In this document: positions 17,145 to 26,845 of the stretch, one piece after another
How positions within the stretch are numbered: position 1 is the stretch's first letter
Layout: each line of letters starts with the position of its first letter
Origin: an uncultured Hyphomicrobiales bacterium
GTDB taxonomy: Bacteria; Pseudomonadota; Alphaproteobacteria; Rhizobiales; Beijerinckiaceae
Assembly: GCA_903847605.1 (NCBI GenBank)
Contig: CAINED010000076.1
Span: forward strand, 186,001 to 250,000
Length of the DNA stretch: 64,000 nucleotides
Direction: 5' to 3'
Program-made: the position numbers and the translations under genes
Notes under the pieces: model-generated
Databases searched by the model: none
Told to the model about the DNA's origin: nothing
Seen by the model: only the letters and a program-made list of their open reading frames with translations

Positions 17145-17480
17145 CGTGTCCGGCGATCCTTCCGCGCGACGCCCGCAAAGCCCCGCGCAAAAGGCCGCGG
17201 TCCGATTTGCGGAAACGGACCGGGCTTTCCGGGAAGGAACGACCGGCAATATCGGAGGTAAGCAAGCCGCAATCCTCCGGGGGTCATGCGAAGCAAGCCT
17301 ATAAACTCCGCGCGAAAAATCGGAGCGCGTTGCGCAAGCAATGTGTTTCGCCGGGGCGCCGGAAGTTCTTTCGGCTTTCGGTCTTTTCCAAACGCGTTTT
17401 TCCTCCGGAAGAGGAAGAACGTCCGGCGTCCCGCGCCACTCTCATCACCCCGGACGCGCAGGCGTTGCGGGATTTCCGCG
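17145..17480. other. Gap with no gene recognised
   Basis: Between the RNA candidate and the 3' end of kdsB. It is GC-rich and contains more inverted repeats, for example GGTCCG..CGGACC near 17199-17221, GGAGG..CCTCC near 17254-17278 and CCTCCGGAAGAGG near 17402-17414. Open frames through it have no recognisable content. It may be a continuation of the same transcript. Confidence 0.4.
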
Positions 17481-18209
17481 CTACCCGAGCATCGCCCGCG
17501 CCCGCTCCAGATCGTGCGGCGTATCCACGCCCAGCGGCACTGTGTCGACGATTTCCGCGTCGATGCGCATGCCGTCCTCCAGCGCGCGCAACTGTTCGAG
17601 GCGCTCGCGCAATTCGAGCGGGGAGGGCGGCATCTTGACGAAGCGCTCCAGCGCCGGGCGGCGATAGGCATAGAGGCCGATGTGGTGATAGAGCGGCCCC
17701 TCGCCCCAGGGCGCGGTGGCGCGGGTGAAGTAGAGCGCGCGGCGGCGGGTCGCGCCGATTTCCGTGCCAACGAGTTTCACCACGTTCGGGTCGGTGCGTT
17801 CCTCCTCGCGCGAGATGACGGCGGCGAGCGTCGCGATGTCGACGGCGGGATTTTCCAGCGGGGCCAGCGCCGCGCGCACCGCACCGGCCTCGATGGTCGG
17901 CAGGTCGCCCTGCACATTGACGACGATATCGTGCTTGCCCAGCGGGTCGATCTCGCAAATGGCTTCGTAGATGCGGTCGGAGCCGGAGGCGTGATCGGGA
18001 CGGGTCAGCACGGCGCGCCCGCCTGCCTTTTCCACAGCCGCGACGATTTCCGGCGCATCGGCGCAGACGACGACCGGACCGACGCCCGCCTCCGTCGCCC
18101 GCCGCCAGACATGGACGATCATCGCCTCGCCGTGAATATCGGCCAATGGCTTGCCCGGCAAACGGGTCGAGGACATGCGGGCCGGCACGAGGACGACGGG
18201 ATTGGCCAT
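17481..18209 (-). CDS. kdsB: 3-deoxy-manno-octulosonate cytidylyltransferase (CMP-KDO synthetase)
   Basis: A 242-aa cytosolic enzyme activating KDO with CTP for lipopolysaccharide core synthesis. The N-terminal nucleotide-binding signature is [24 protein letters not shown]-type and substrate regions appear as [26 protein letters not shown] and [23 protein letters not shown] and EQLRALEDG fill out the C-terminal half. The start ATG 18209 is clear. It is divergent from cycM, an arrangement kept in many Rhizobiales together with pheA. Confidence 0.95.
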   Translation of the reverse strand: MANPVVLVPARMSSTRLPGKPLADIHGEAMIVHVWRRATEAGVGPVVVCADAPEIVAAVEKAGGRAVLTRPDHASGSDRIYEAICEIDPLGKHDIVVNVQGDLPTIEAGAVRAALAPLENPAVDIATLAAVISREEERTDPNVVKLVGTEIGATRRRALYFTRATAPWGEGPLYHHIGLYAYRRPALERFVKMPPSPLELRERLEQLRALEDGMRIDAEIVDTVPLGVDTPHDLERARAMLG

Positions 18210-18414
18210 GCGCAGGGAAACCTTCGGGTTCTGGCGTCAAAAAGTAGCAAGAGCGGCCGCCTTATACGTGTTGCCAAGACGCCGGCAAAGCGGCTAATCA
18301 CCTCCCGTCCCTGTGCCTCGCGGCGCATGGGTTCTTTCGTCGCGGGGGGCAAACCAGCGGCGGGACACGTCCGGAACCAGAGGCCGAAAACGGCAGGCGC
18401 GGAGCCCGTTCGAA

Positions 18415-18966
18415 ATGCATTCGCTTGAATTCAACAAAATTTCCTTCGCCGTTCTGAGCACGCTGCTCTTCCTCATGGGCATTGGCATGTTTTCGGACGC
18501 GATCTTTTCCGCCCATGGCCCGAAGAAATCCGCCTACGCCTTGCCCGAAGCGGCGGCTGGCGGCGCGGCAGCGCCTGCGGCCCCGGCAGCGCCCGCGGTT
18601 CCCATCGGCGAACTTCTCGCCAAGGCCGATCCGAAGCGCGGCGAGAGCCTGATGGGCCAGCAATGCCGCTCGTGCCATACGGTGGACAAGGGCGGAAAGG
18701 CCGGCATCGGCCCCAATCTCTACGGCGTCGTGGCCCGCCCCATCGCCTCGGGCCAGGGCTTTGCCTATTCGCCGGCGCTGCAGGAAAGGGCCAAGACCGA
18801 CAAGACCTGGAGCTTCGAGCACCTCCAGTCCTTCGTCGCCGCGCCGGCGGCTTACGCCAAGGGCACGAAGATGGCGTATAACGGCGTCAAGGATCCGGCC
18901 CGCCTCGCCGATCTTCTCGCCTATCTCAATACGCTGTCGGACAATCCCGCCCCGCTGCCGAAGTAA
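18415..18966 (+). CDS. cycM: Membrane-anchored class I c-type cytochrome (CycM-like)
   Basis: A 183-aa protein with an uncleaved N-terminal anchor (about residues 9-32), an Ala/Pro-rich linker (about 46-63) and a periplasmic cytochrome c domain. The haem site is CRSCH at 84-88 and the axial Met is in GTKMAY. Cytochrome c(M) of this type carries electrons between the bc1 complex and aa3 oxidase in rhizobia. The linker, anchor and kdsB neighbour fit CycM. ATG 18415 is used; the upstream open frame lacks a plausible start. It is followed by a good terminator. Confidence 0.9.
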   Translation: MHSLEFNKISFAVLSTLLFLMGIGMFSDAIFSAHGPKKSAYALPEAAAGGAAAPAAPAAPAVPIGELLAKADPKRGESLMGQQCRSCHTVDKGGKAGIGPNLYGVVARPIASGQGFAYSPALQERAKTDKTWSFEHLQSFVAAPAAYAKGTKMAYNGVKDPARLADLLAYLNTLSDNPAPLPK

Positions 18967-18992
18967 GCAAAGCGCAACCGTTGGATTTTCGA

Positions 18993-19017
18993 GGCCGGGC
19001 CGAGCGCCCGGCCTTTT
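18993..19017 (+). terminator. Rho-independent terminator after cycM
   Basis: GGCCGGGC (18993-19000) and GCCCGGCC (19006-19013) form a perfect 8-bp stem with a 5-nt loop, followed by TTTT. Confidence 0.8.
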
Positions 19018-19121
19018 CATTTGGCGCGGCTCTCTATCTCCGCGCACGAAAAACGACATAATCGGGCCGAATCAGTACGGGACCGATCCGGCATCCGGCC
19101 GGGCCACGCACGAAACGAAGG

Positions 19122-21059
19122 ATGGACAGCCTGCCCATGGCGCTTAGCCGGAGACGGATGATTCAGCTCGGCGTTTCCGGAGCTGGCAGCGTTATGCTGC
19201 CTCTCGGCGTCGGGCAGTCGCCGGCTTGCGCGCAGGCCGGGTGGTTCGAGGCGCATGGCCTCTCCACCTTCGGCGAACTCGATCTGCCCGAAGACTTCAG
19301 GCACTTCCGCTACGTGAACCCGAATGCGCCCAAGGGCGGGCGTCTCGTGCAGGACGTGACGACGACGAGCGCCATCAACGGCACGTTCGAAACCTTCGAC
19401 AGCTTCAACACATTCGTGCTGCGCGGCGCAGGTGCGGCGGGGCTCGACTCCATCTACGACACGCTCATGTCCGGCAGCGGCGACGAGCCGACATCGCTCT
19501 ATGGCCTCGTCGCCAGGCGCGTGCGCTGGACGGCAGACAAACTCGTCTACCAGTTCATACTGCGGCCGGAAGCGCGCTTTCACGACGGCACGCGGCTGAC
19601 GGCCCATGACGCCGCCTTCACGTTCAACACTCTGAAGGCCAAGGGTCACCCGAGCTACAAGCTCATCCTGCGCGAATTCGACAAGGCGGAAGCCGAAAGC
19701 GACGAGGTTCTCACGGTGCGCTTCACGCAGAGACGCAGCCGTGACGCACATTTGACGATTGCAGGCCTGCCGATCCTGCCGCAGGCCTTCTGGAAGAATC
19801 GCGACTTCGAAGCGCCGACCCTCGATATTCCGCTGGGCTCAGGCCCCTATCGCCTTTCGCGCTTCGAACAGGGACGTTATGTCGAATTCGCGCGCGTACC
19901 CGATTACTGGGCCCGCGAACTTCCGATCAATATCGGACAGAACAATTTCGAGACGGTGCGCTACGAATATTTCCGCGACCGGCAGATCGCTTTCGAGGCT
20001 TTCAAATCAGGCGCGCTGAATTATCGCGAGGAATATACGGCGCGCATCTGGCACACGGCCTACAAGTTTCCGGCGCTGGAACAGGGCCGCGTGAAAAAAG
20101 AAGAGCTCCCACAGGGCCGCGCCGCAGCCATTCAGGGCTGGTATTTCAACACGCGCCGCCGCCAGTTTCAGGACGCGCGGGTGCGCGAGGCCATTGCCCT
20201 CCTGTTCGATTACGAATGGACGAACCGCAACATCATGTATTCGTCCTACAAGCGCACGTCGTCCTTCTTCCAGAATACGGACATGCAGGCCAGGGGGACG
20301 CCCTCGACTGAAGAGTTGAAACTGCTGGAGCCGTGGCGCGGCAAGATTCCGCAGGCGGCTTTCGAGCCGCCGTGGGAGCCGCCGGTCAGCGACGGCTCCG
20401 GCGCCGACCGAGAACTGTTGCGCCGCGCCGACGATCTGCTGAAAGCGGCAGGCTGCAAGCGCAACGGGCGCCTGCTCTTTCTTCCCGATGGAAAGCCGCT
20501 CGAAATCGAGTTTCTCGAAAACGATACCGTCTTCACGCCGCATACGCAGCCGTTTCAGGCGAACTTGCGCAGACTCGGCATCAACACCTCGATCCGCGTC
20601 GTCGATGCCGCCCAATACAAGCGCCGCGTCGACAATTTCGATTACGACATGGTCGTCTCGGCGCGCGGCGGTTCCACGACGCCCGGCGACGGATTGCGCA
20701 ACTTCTATTCCTCGCAAGCCGCGAAGATGAACGGCTCTCGCAACTATATCGGTCTTGCCGATCCCGCCGTCGACGACATGGTCGAGCGCATCGCCAACGC
20801 GCAATCGCGCGAGGAACTCACGACGGCCGCGAAAGTGCTGGATCGATTGCTCCGCGCCGGCCGCTACTGGATTCCCATGTGGTATAACGACGTTTCCCGC
20901 GTCGCCTATTGGGATGTCTTCGCCCGGCCGAAGGATACGCCCAAATACGGCACGGGCGCGCCCGGCACATGGTGGTGGGACGAGGAAAAGGCCAGCCGCA
21001 TCGGCCTCTCCGCCAAAAATGCAAATGCCGCTCCGGCGCCGTCACGGCAGGAACGCTGA
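19122..21059 (+). CDS. yejA: Oligopeptide ABC transporter substrate-binding protein, YejA type
   Basis: A 645-aa periplasmic receptor (SBP_bac_5 family). The N-terminus MALSRRRMIQLGVSGAG is a likely twin-arginine signal, so ATG 19137 is possible as well as 19122. The mature protein opens with HGLSTFGELDLPEDFRHF and VNPNAPKGGRL, typical of the YejA branch. It heads a contiguous yejABEF operon for peptide uptake; Yej systems import microcin C and protect some alphaproteobacteria from antimicrobial peptides. yejB starts within one base of its stop. Confidence 0.92.
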   Translation: MDSLPMALSRRRMIQLGVSGAGSVMLPLGVGQSPACAQAGWFEAHGLSTFGELDLPEDFRHFRYVNPNAPKGGRLVQDVTTTSAINGTFETFDSFNTFVLRGAGAAGLDSIYDTLMSGSGDEPTSLYGLVARRVRWTADKLVYQFILRPEARFHDGTRLTAHDAAFTFNTLKAKGHPSYKLILREFDKAEAESDEVLTVRFTQRRSRDAHLTIAGLPILPQAFWKNRDFEAPTLDIPLGSGPYRLSRFEQGRYVEFARVPDYWARELPINIGQNNFETVRYEYFRDRQIAFEAFKSGALNYREEYTARIWHTAYKFPALEQGRVKKEELPQGRAAAIQGWYFNTRRRQFQDARVREAIALLFDYEWTNRNIMYSSYKRTSSFFQNTDMQARGTPSTEELKLLEPWRGKIPQAAFEPPWEPPVSDGSGADRELLRRADDLLKAAGCKRNGRLLFLPDGKPLEIEFLENDTVFTPHTQPFQANLRRLGINTSIRVVDAAQYKRRVDNFDYDMVVSARGGSTTPGDGLRNFYSSQAAKMNGSRNYIGLADPAVDDMVERIANAQSREELTTAAKVLDRLLRAGRYWIPMWYNDVSRVAYWDVFARPKDTPKYGTGAPGTWWWDEEKASRIGLSAKNANAAPAPSRQER

Positions 21060-22151
21060 ATGCTCGCTTACATCACACGCCGCATATTGCTGATGATACC
21101 GACCCTGCTCGGCATCCTCTGCATATCTTTCCTCATTGCGCAGATTTCGCCCGGCGGTCCGGTCGAAAGGCTGATGGCGCAAATTCAGGGCATCGACTCC
21201 GGCTCCAATCGCGTCAGCGGCGGCGGCGGCGATCTGGGCGCAGCGCAGCAACAGAGCGCGGCGGACCAGCTCTATCGCGGCGCGCAGGGGCTCGATCAGC
21301 AGCTTGTGGAAGAGCTGAACAAGCAATTCGGCTTCGACAGGCCGTGGTACGAGCGCCTGGGCAAGATGCTTAGGGATTATGCCGTCTTCGACTTCGGCAA
21401 TTCGTTTTTTCGCGGCCGACCGGTGCTCGATCTCATCCTCGAGAAAATGCCAGTGTCGATCACGCTCGGTCTTTGGATGACATTGCTATCCTATCTCATT
21501 TCGATTCCGCTCGGCATACGCAAGGCGGTGCGCGACGGTTCGCCCTTCGACACTTGGACTTCCGCCGTCGTCATCGTCGGCTACGCCATTCCGAGCTTCC
21601 TGTTCGCGATCCTGCTCGTTGTCCTGTTCGCGGGCGGCTCCTTCTTCCAGATCTTTCCGCTGCGCGGCCTCACTTCGGAGAATTTCGCCGACCTCTCATG
21701 GCCCGCGAAGATCATGGATTATCTCTGGCATATCATTCTGCCGGTGACGGCCATGACGATAGGCGCTTTCGCGACAACGACCTTCCTGACGAAAAACTCG
21801 TTTCTCGACGAAATCCGCAAGCAATATGTGCAGACCGCGCGGATGAAGGGTCTTGGCGAACGTCAGGTGCTCTACGGCCATGTCTTCCGCAACGCCATGC
21901 TGATCGTCATCGCCGGCTTTCCCGGCGCCTTCGTGCATGCCTTCTTCACGGGCTCGCTGCTGATCGAAACGATCTTCAATCTCGACGGCCTCGGCCTGCT
22001 CTCTTACGAGAGCATTGTGAACCGGGATTATCCCGTCGTCTTTGCCTCGCTCTATATCTTCGCGCTGATGGGCCTCGTCGTGAATCTGCTGTCGGATCTG
22101 ACCTACACATGGATCGATCCGCGCATCGATTTCGAAACGCGGGAGGTCTGA
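21060..22151 (+). CDS. yejB: Oligopeptide ABC transporter permease, YejB type
   Basis: A 363-aa inner-membrane permease with an N-terminal membrane helix ([20 protein letters not shown]), a long periplasmic insertion, and a C-terminal BPD_transp_1 domain. The ATPase-coupling EAA loop appears as [22 protein letters not shown]. The Ser/Gly-rich insertion at about 50-80 ([13 protein letters not shown]) is a feature of YejB proteins. Its ATG follows the yejA stop directly and yejE begins 1 nt after its own stop. Confidence 0.93.
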   Translation: MLAYITRRILLMIPTLLGILCISFLIAQISPGGPVERLMAQIQGIDSGSNRVSGGGGDLGAAQQQSAADQLYRGAQGLDQQLVEELNKQFGFDRPWYERLGKMLRDYAVFDFGNSFFRGRPVLDLILEKMPVSITLGLWMTLLSYLISIPLGIRKAVRDGSPFDTWTSAVVIVGYAIPSFLFAILLVVLFAGGSFFQIFPLRGLTSENFADLSWPAKIMDYLWHIILPVTAMTIGAFATTTFLTKNSFLDEIRKQYVQTARMKGLGERQVLYGHVFRNAMLIVIAGFPGAFVHAFFTGSLLIETIFNLDGLGLLSYESIVNRDYPVVFASLYIFALMGLVVNLLSDLTYTWIDPRIDFETREV

Positions 22152-22152
22152 C

Positions 22153-23319
22153 ATGGACGCGCCCGCCACGACGACTGCGCCCGCCACGGTCGCCGTACCG
22201 CAAGCGCCCAGGCGCACCTCGCGCCTGTCGCCGATCAACCAGCGCCGGCTCGCGAACTTCCGCGCCAACAAGCGCGGCTACTGGTCGTTCTGGCTGTTCT
22301 TCGGCCTGTTCTTCCTGTCGTTCTTCGCGGAGTTCATCGCCAACGACAAGCCGATCATCGCCTCCTACAAAGGCGAGATCATCATGCCGATCTTTCAATA
22401 TCACCCGGAAGAAAAGTTCGGCGGCTTTCTTGCCGAGACCGATTACGACCATCCGGAAATCGCCGGCGAAATCGCCAGGAACGGCTGGGCCATCTGGCCG
22501 CCCATCCGCTTCTCCTACAACACCGTCAATTACAATTTGCCGACACCGGCGCCCGCGCCGCCGACGTGGATGCAGCCCGACTCCGCCTGCGCGCCCATCG
22601 CGAAGGCGCGCTACAAGAAAGACAACGGAACCTGCCGCGATCTGCACTGGAACTGGCTGGGCACCGATGACGGCGGACGCGACGTTCTCGCCCGTCTCAT
22701 CTACGGCTTCCGACTTTCCGTGATGTTCGGACTGCTGCTGGCAGGCATATCGTCGGTCGTCGGCGTCACGGCCGGCGCGATCCAGGGCTATTTTGGCGGC
22801 TGGACCGATCTCATCTTTCAGCGCTTCATCGAGATATGGTCGTCGCTGCCGCACCTTTATCTGCTGCTCATCATTACCACGGTATTCGCGCCGAGCTTTT
22901 TCATCCTGCTGTTCGTGTTGCTGCTGTTCTCGTGGGTGGCGCTGGTGAATGTGGTGCGTGCGGAATTCCTGCGCGCGCGCAATTTCGAATATGTGAATGC
23001 GGCGCGTGCGCTCGGCCTCTCGAACGGCAAGATCATGTATCGGCACATCCTGCCGAACGCGATGGTGGCGACGCTCACGTTCATGCCCTTCGTGGTGAAC
23101 TCATCGATCACCTCGCTCACCTCGCTGGACTTTCTCGGCTACGGCCTGCCGCCGGGATCGCCCTCGCTCGGCGAATTGCTGCTGCAGGGGAAGAAACATC
23201 TGCAGGCGCCGTGGCTGGGCCTATCCGGCTTTTTCATCATCGCGTTGATGCTGTCGCTTCTCGTCTTTATCGGCGAGGCTGTGCGCGACGCGTTCGATCC
23301 GCGCAAGACATTCGCGTGA
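22153..23319 (+). CDS. yejE: Oligopeptide ABC transporter permease, YejE type
   Basis: A 388-aa permease partner of YejB. The N-terminal part has a cytoplasmic Ala/Pro tail, NQRRLANFRANKRGYWSFW leading into the first helix, and a periplasmic region with GTDDGGRDVLARLIYGFRLS. The C-terminal permease domain holds the EAA loop NAARALGLSNGKIMYRHILPNA. Length is longer than DppC/OppC because of the YejE-specific periplasmic segment. It is in operon with yejF (7-nt gap). Confidence 0.93.
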   Translation: MDAPATTTAPATVAVPQAPRRTSRLSPINQRRLANFRANKRGYWSFWLFFGLFFLSFFAEFIANDKPIIASYKGEIIMPIFQYHPEEKFGGFLAETDYDHPEIAGEIARNGWAIWPPIRFSYNTVNYNLPTPAPAPPTWMQPDSACAPIAKARYKKDNGTCRDLHWNWLGTDDGGRDVLARLIYGFRLSVMFGLLLAGISSVVGVTAGAIQGYFGGWTDLIFQRFIEIWSSLPHLYLLLIITTVFAPSFFILLFVLLLFSWVALVNVVRAEFLRARNFEYVNAARALGLSNGKIMYRHILPNAMVATLTFMPFVVNSSITSLTSLDFLGYGLPPGSPSLGELLLQGKKHLQAPWLGLSGFFIIALMLSLLVFIGEAVRDAFDPRKTFA

Positions 23320-23326
23320 GGCCGGC

Positions 23327-24964
23327 ATGAGCAAGGAAAACGCGCCTCTCGTCGAAGTCCGCAACCTCACCATCGCCTTTCATCAGGGCGGCAAGGAAAC
23401 CGTTGCAGTCCAGAATGTTTCCTTCTCGCTGGAGCGCGGACGCACCCTCGCGCTCGTCGGCGAATCCGGCTCCGGCAAATCCATCACGGCGCTCTCCATC
23501 GTGCGCCTGCTCGGCCTGACCTCCGCAACCTATCCCACTGGCGAAATCTTCTGGAAAGGCGAAGAGCTGCTTCATGCCGACGAGGCGCGGCTGCGCGCCG
23601 TGCGCGGCAATGAAATCACCATGGTCTTTCAGGAGCCCATGACCTCGCTCAATCCGCTTCACTCCATAGAGAAGCAGGTCGGCGAAATCCTGCGGCTGCA
23701 CGGACTCACCGACGAAGCGAAAGTGCACACGCGTATCATCGAACTGCTCACTGAAGTCGGCATACCCGAGCCCGAAACCCGTCTCGGCGCCTATCCGCAC
23801 CAGCTTTCCGGCGGCCAGCGTCAGCGCGTGATGATCGCGATGGCGCTCGCCAATCGTCCCGATCTCTTCATCGCGGACGAGCCGACGACGGCGCTCGACG
23901 TTACCGTTCAGGCGCAGATCTTGAAATTGCTGAAGGAGTTGCAGCAGCAACTCGGCATGGCCATGCTCTTCATCACGCACGATCTCGGCATCGTCAGAAA
24001 GATCGCCGACGATGTCGCGGTCATGCAGAAAGGCCGCATCGTCGAAGCCGGTCCGGTCGCGCAAGTGTTCGGCGCGCCCCAACACGATTACACGAAGATG
24101 CTGCTCGCGGCGGAGCCGAAAGGCGAGCCGCCGCTGCCCAATCCATCGGCTCCCGTCGTCGTCACGGGCGATGACGTGAAAGTGTGGTTTCCGATCAAGC
24201 GCGGCCTCATGCGCAAGACGGTCGGCCACATCAAGGCGGTCGATGGCATCACGCTTTCCGTGCGCGAAGGCGAGACCCTTGGCGTTGTAGGTGAATCCGG
24301 TTCGGGCAAGACGACGCTCGGCCTCGCGCTGCTGCGCCTCATTCGCTCGGAAGGGCCTATCGCCTTTCTCGGCAAGCGCATCGATGGATTCAACTCCGGC
24401 GAGATGCGGCCGCTTCGCCGCGAAATGCAGGTCGTGTTTCAGGATCCCTATGGTTCGCTGTCGCCGCGCATGTCGATCGCGGACATAGTCGCGGAGGGGC
24501 TGACGATTCAATTCCCTGATATGCGCGAAGCGGAGCGCCGCGATATCGTCGCGCGCGCTCTTTATGACACTGGCCTCGATCCCGCGGCGATGGATCGCTA
24601 TCCCCACGAATTTTCCGGCGGTCAGCGCCAGCGCATAGCGATTGCGCGCGCGATGGCGCTGGAGCCGCGCTTTGTCGTGCTGGACGAGCCGACGTCCGCG
24701 CTCGACATGTCCGTGCAGGCGCAGATCGTGGACCTGCTTCGTGAATTGCAGGCGCGTCGCAAACTCGCCTACATGTTCATCAGCCACGATCTGAAAGTGG
24801 TGCGTGCGCTCGCTTCCGATCTCATCGTCATGCGCCACGGCAAGGTCGTGGAAAGCGGCGCAGCCGCCGACGTTTTTTCCAATCCGAAATCCGATTACAC
24901 GCGCGCGCTTTTCGCGGCGGCCTTCAATATCGAAGCCGACGCCAGCGGCGTCGTGGCGCAATAG
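23327..24964 (+). CDS. yejF: Oligopeptide ABC transporter ATP-binding protein with two ATPase domains, YejF type
   Basis: A 545-aa fused double ATPase that powers YejBE. Domain 1: Walker A GESGSGKS, signature LSGGQRQRV, Walker B LFIADEPTTAL. Domain 2: Walker A GESGSGKTTLG, signature FSGGQRQRI, Walker B FVVLDEPTSAL. The Walker and signature motifs are intact in both halves. The stop overlaps the run-up to deoB, whose ATG is at the very next base, so deoB may be co-transcribed with the importer. Confidence 0.94.
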   Translation: MSKENAPLVEVRNLTIAFHQGGKETVAVQNVSFSLERGRTLALVGESGSGKSITALSIVRLLGLTSATYPTGEIFWKGEELLHADEARLRAVRGNEITMVFQEPMTSLNPLHSIEKQVGEILRLHGLTDEAKVHTRIIELLTEVGIPEPETRLGAYPHQLSGGQRQRVMIAMALANRPDLFIADEPTTALDVTVQAQILKLLKELQQQLGMAMLFITHDLGIVRKIADDVAVMQKGRIVEAGPVAQVFGAPQHDYTKMLLAAEPKGEPPLPNPSAPVVVTGDDVKVWFPIKRGLMRKTVGHIKAVDGITLSVREGETLGVVGESGSGKTTLGLALLRLIRSEGPIAFLGKRIDGFNSGEMRPLRREMQVVFQDPYGSLSPRMSIADIVAEGLTIQFPDMREAERRDIVARALYDTGLDPAAMDRYPHEFSGGQRQRIAIARAMALEPRFVVLDEPTSALDMSVQAQIVDLLRELQARRKLAYMFISHDLKVVRALASDLIVMRHGKVVESGAAADVFSNPKSDYTRALFAAAFNIEADASGVVAQ

Positions 24965-26146
24965 ATGGCGCGGGCCATTTTTCTCGTTCTGGATTCGCTA
25001 GGCTGCGGCAGCGCTGCGGATTCGGCTGCGTTTGGCGACGAGGGCGCGGATACACTCGGACATATCGCCGAACGTGTCGATCTGCGCATGCCCGTGCTCG
25101 ACAGTCTTGGTCTTGGCCGCGCGGCTGCGTTGTCGCGCGGCAAGCCGCTTCCGGGGTTTAACGCCACGCCGCGCCGCGATGCGATTTACGGTTTTGCGCG
25201 CGAAATATCGCAAGGCAAGGACACGCCATCAGGCCATTGGGAACTTGCGGGCGCCCCCGCCGATTTTGCGCTCGGCTATTTCCCGCCCGGAGACAGCGCA
25301 TTCCCTCCCGAACTCATCCGGCAGATCGTTGAAGCGGGAAAGCTGCCGGGCATACTCGGCGATTGTCATGCCGCCGGTGTCGCACTCATCGAAGAGCTCG
25401 GCGAGGAACATCTGCGCACCGGCAAGCCCATTCTCTACACCTCCGTCGATTCCGTGTTGCAGATCGCCGCGCATGAAGAAACTTTTGGGCGTGAACGGCT
25501 CTATGAACTCTGCGAGATCGTGCGCGAGATCGTGAACCCGCTGCACATCGGGCGCGTCATCGCGCGTCCCTTTATCGGCGCAGACAAGGACACATTCAGG
25601 CGCACGCCCTATCGCCGCGATTACTCGATCCCTGCGCCCCCGGGAAACATCCTCGACCGCGCAGCGGACGAAGGCCGCGCCATCCTCAGCATCGGCAAGA
25701 TCGGCGATATATTCGGCCATCGCAATACCGGCCGCGAGATCAAGGGCGCTGGCGACATGGCGCTGTTCGACAGGCTGATCGAGGAGACGCCGCGCCTGCC
25801 GGACGGCGGATTGATCTTCGCCAATTTCGTCGATCTCGACACTGACTTCGGCCATCGCCGCAATGTCGCGGGCTACGCCAAGGGTTTAGAGGCTTTCGAT
25901 GCGCGTATGGGCGAATTGCTGCCGCTGTTGCGCGAAGGCGATCTTTTGCTCTTCAGCGCCGATCACGGCAACGACCCGACCTGGCGCGGCACCGATCATA
26001 CGCGCGAGCATGTGCCGGTGGTTGGACTGCGTCCGGGCGCAGCAGGAGTTGAGATCGGCGCACGCGAGACCTTTGCCGATGTCGGCGCCAGTATTGCGGC
26101 GCATCTCGGCGTCGCACCGACATTGCGGGGGAAATCATTTGTATGA
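24965..26146 (+). CDS. deoB: Phosphopentomutase
   Basis: A 393-aa cytosolic enzyme interconverting ribose-1-phosphate/deoxyribose-1-phosphate and the 5-phosphates in nucleoside salvage. Metal and phosphate-site motifs of the alkaline-phosphatase superfamily are intact: FLVLDSLGCG at the N-terminus, GKDTPSGHWE near residue 85, and LFSADHGNDPTWRGTDHTREHVP near 335-357. It is immediately behind yejF. A purine nucleoside phosphorylase at 30458 would supply its substrate, with an accessory cassette between them. Confidence 0.96.
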   Translation: MARAIFLVLDSLGCGSAADSAAFGDEGADTLGHIAERVDLRMPVLDSLGLGRAAALSRGKPLPGFNATPRRDAIYGFAREISQGKDTPSGHWELAGAPADFALGYFPPGDSAFPPELIRQIVEAGKLPGILGDCHAAGVALIEELGEEHLRTGKPILYTSVDSVLQIAAHEETFGRERLYELCEIVREIVNPLHIGRVIARPFIGADKDTFRRTPYRRDYSIPAPPGNILDRAADEGRAILSIGKIGDIFGHRNTGREIKGAGDMALFDRLIEETPRLPDGGLIFANFVDLDTDFGHRRNVAGYAKGLEAFDARMGELLPLLREGDLLLFSADHGNDPTWRGTDHTREHVPVVGLRPGAAGVEIGARETFADVGASIAAHLGVAPTLRGKSFV

Positions 26147-26191
26147 ACAGATCCGCAATTTCTGGAGTTTTTTGTTCCGGTCGCCCATAAA

Positions 26192-26845
26192 TTAAACTCG
26201 AATTCTCCCGTCCAAAAATGCAGTGAGGCATTCGTAATGCCAATTGGTTCGCGTCTTCGTGGGATATCGAATCAGAGAACACCCCGGCGCGCGCGGCGCA
26301 TTAGCAGAATTGAAGAATACGATTTTGTTCGCCTTCACCGACTTGGTCAGTTCGCAAAATAGCGGAACATAATCTTTGCCGCCGAAAAATAAGGTCGGCT
26401 CATTTGCCTCGGAAGGCAACATATTCAGGTCCCGATAGTTATCGACGCTAATGCGGCGCTTGTAGGACTCCGCGGCGCTGCTGAACGTTATGTCGTAATA
26501 TGGCGTCAGAAAGTCAGCACGAATCAAGCCCCAGCCCGCCGATAATATATAAGACTGAGTTATATTCCTTGCGGATGCAAGCCGCTGATATGCAGGATGC
26601 GCATAAAGGTCGATAGCGCGGAGCAGTCCAAATTCATTCGATACAGATTCACGATTATATTGCAGCAGCCGATCCCGCCACGATATTCCGGCATCGGATC
26701 GGTCGTCCGGCCTGGCATGCAGATATGAACTTGATGACGGAGCTTTCCTGGGGTCTGCAACGAACAGGACTGTTCTGCCGTCGAGTGTCCTAAAGTAACC
26801 AGCGTGCTCATGCTTTCTGGCGGCGCATTGAATGACGATGTTCAT
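26192..26845 (-). CDS. YaaA/DUF6884-like protein of unknown function, second gene of an AT-rich cassette
   Basis: A 217-aa protein. The opening IVIQCAARKH and the central YILSAGWGLIRADFLTPYYDITF follow the pattern of YaaA/DUF6884-like proteins: a Cys-x2-(K/R)-(K/R) start and a SA-x-G-L-(I/V)-x-P-like core. LFFGGKDYVPLF and a Tyr/Trp-rich C-terminus complete it. E. coli YaaA binds DNA and limits oxidative damage; DUF6884 proteins have no firm role. ATG 26845 overlaps the stop of the upstream GIY-YIG-like gene (ATGA), so the two are made together. GC content is visibly below the flanks. Family assignment is by pattern only. Confidence 0.6.
   Translation of the reverse strand: MNIVIQCAARKHEHAGYFRTLDGRTVLFVADPRKAPSSSSYLHARPDDRSDAGISWRDRLLQYNRESVSNEFGLLRAIDLYAHPAYQRLASARNITQSYILSAGWGLIRADFLTPYYDITFSSAAESYKRRISVDNYRDLNMLPSEANEPTLFFGGKDYVPLFCELTKSVKANKIVFFNSANAPRAPGCSLIRYPTKTRTNWHYECLTAFLDGRIRV

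Noticed and set aside
16986..17480. RNase P RNA, tmRNA, SRP RNA or 6S RNA in the kdsB upstream gap
   Set aside because: Conserved motifs of RNase P RNA, tmRNA and SRP RNA are absent on both strands; the overall end-to-end pairing expected for 6S was not found, so only a generic ncRNA is claimed.
23267..24961. 564-aa minus-strand open frame opposite yejF
   Set aside because: It mirrors the strongly coding yejF on the other strand, has no recognisable motif, and its His/Arg-rich composition is typical of antisense shadows in GC-rich DNA.
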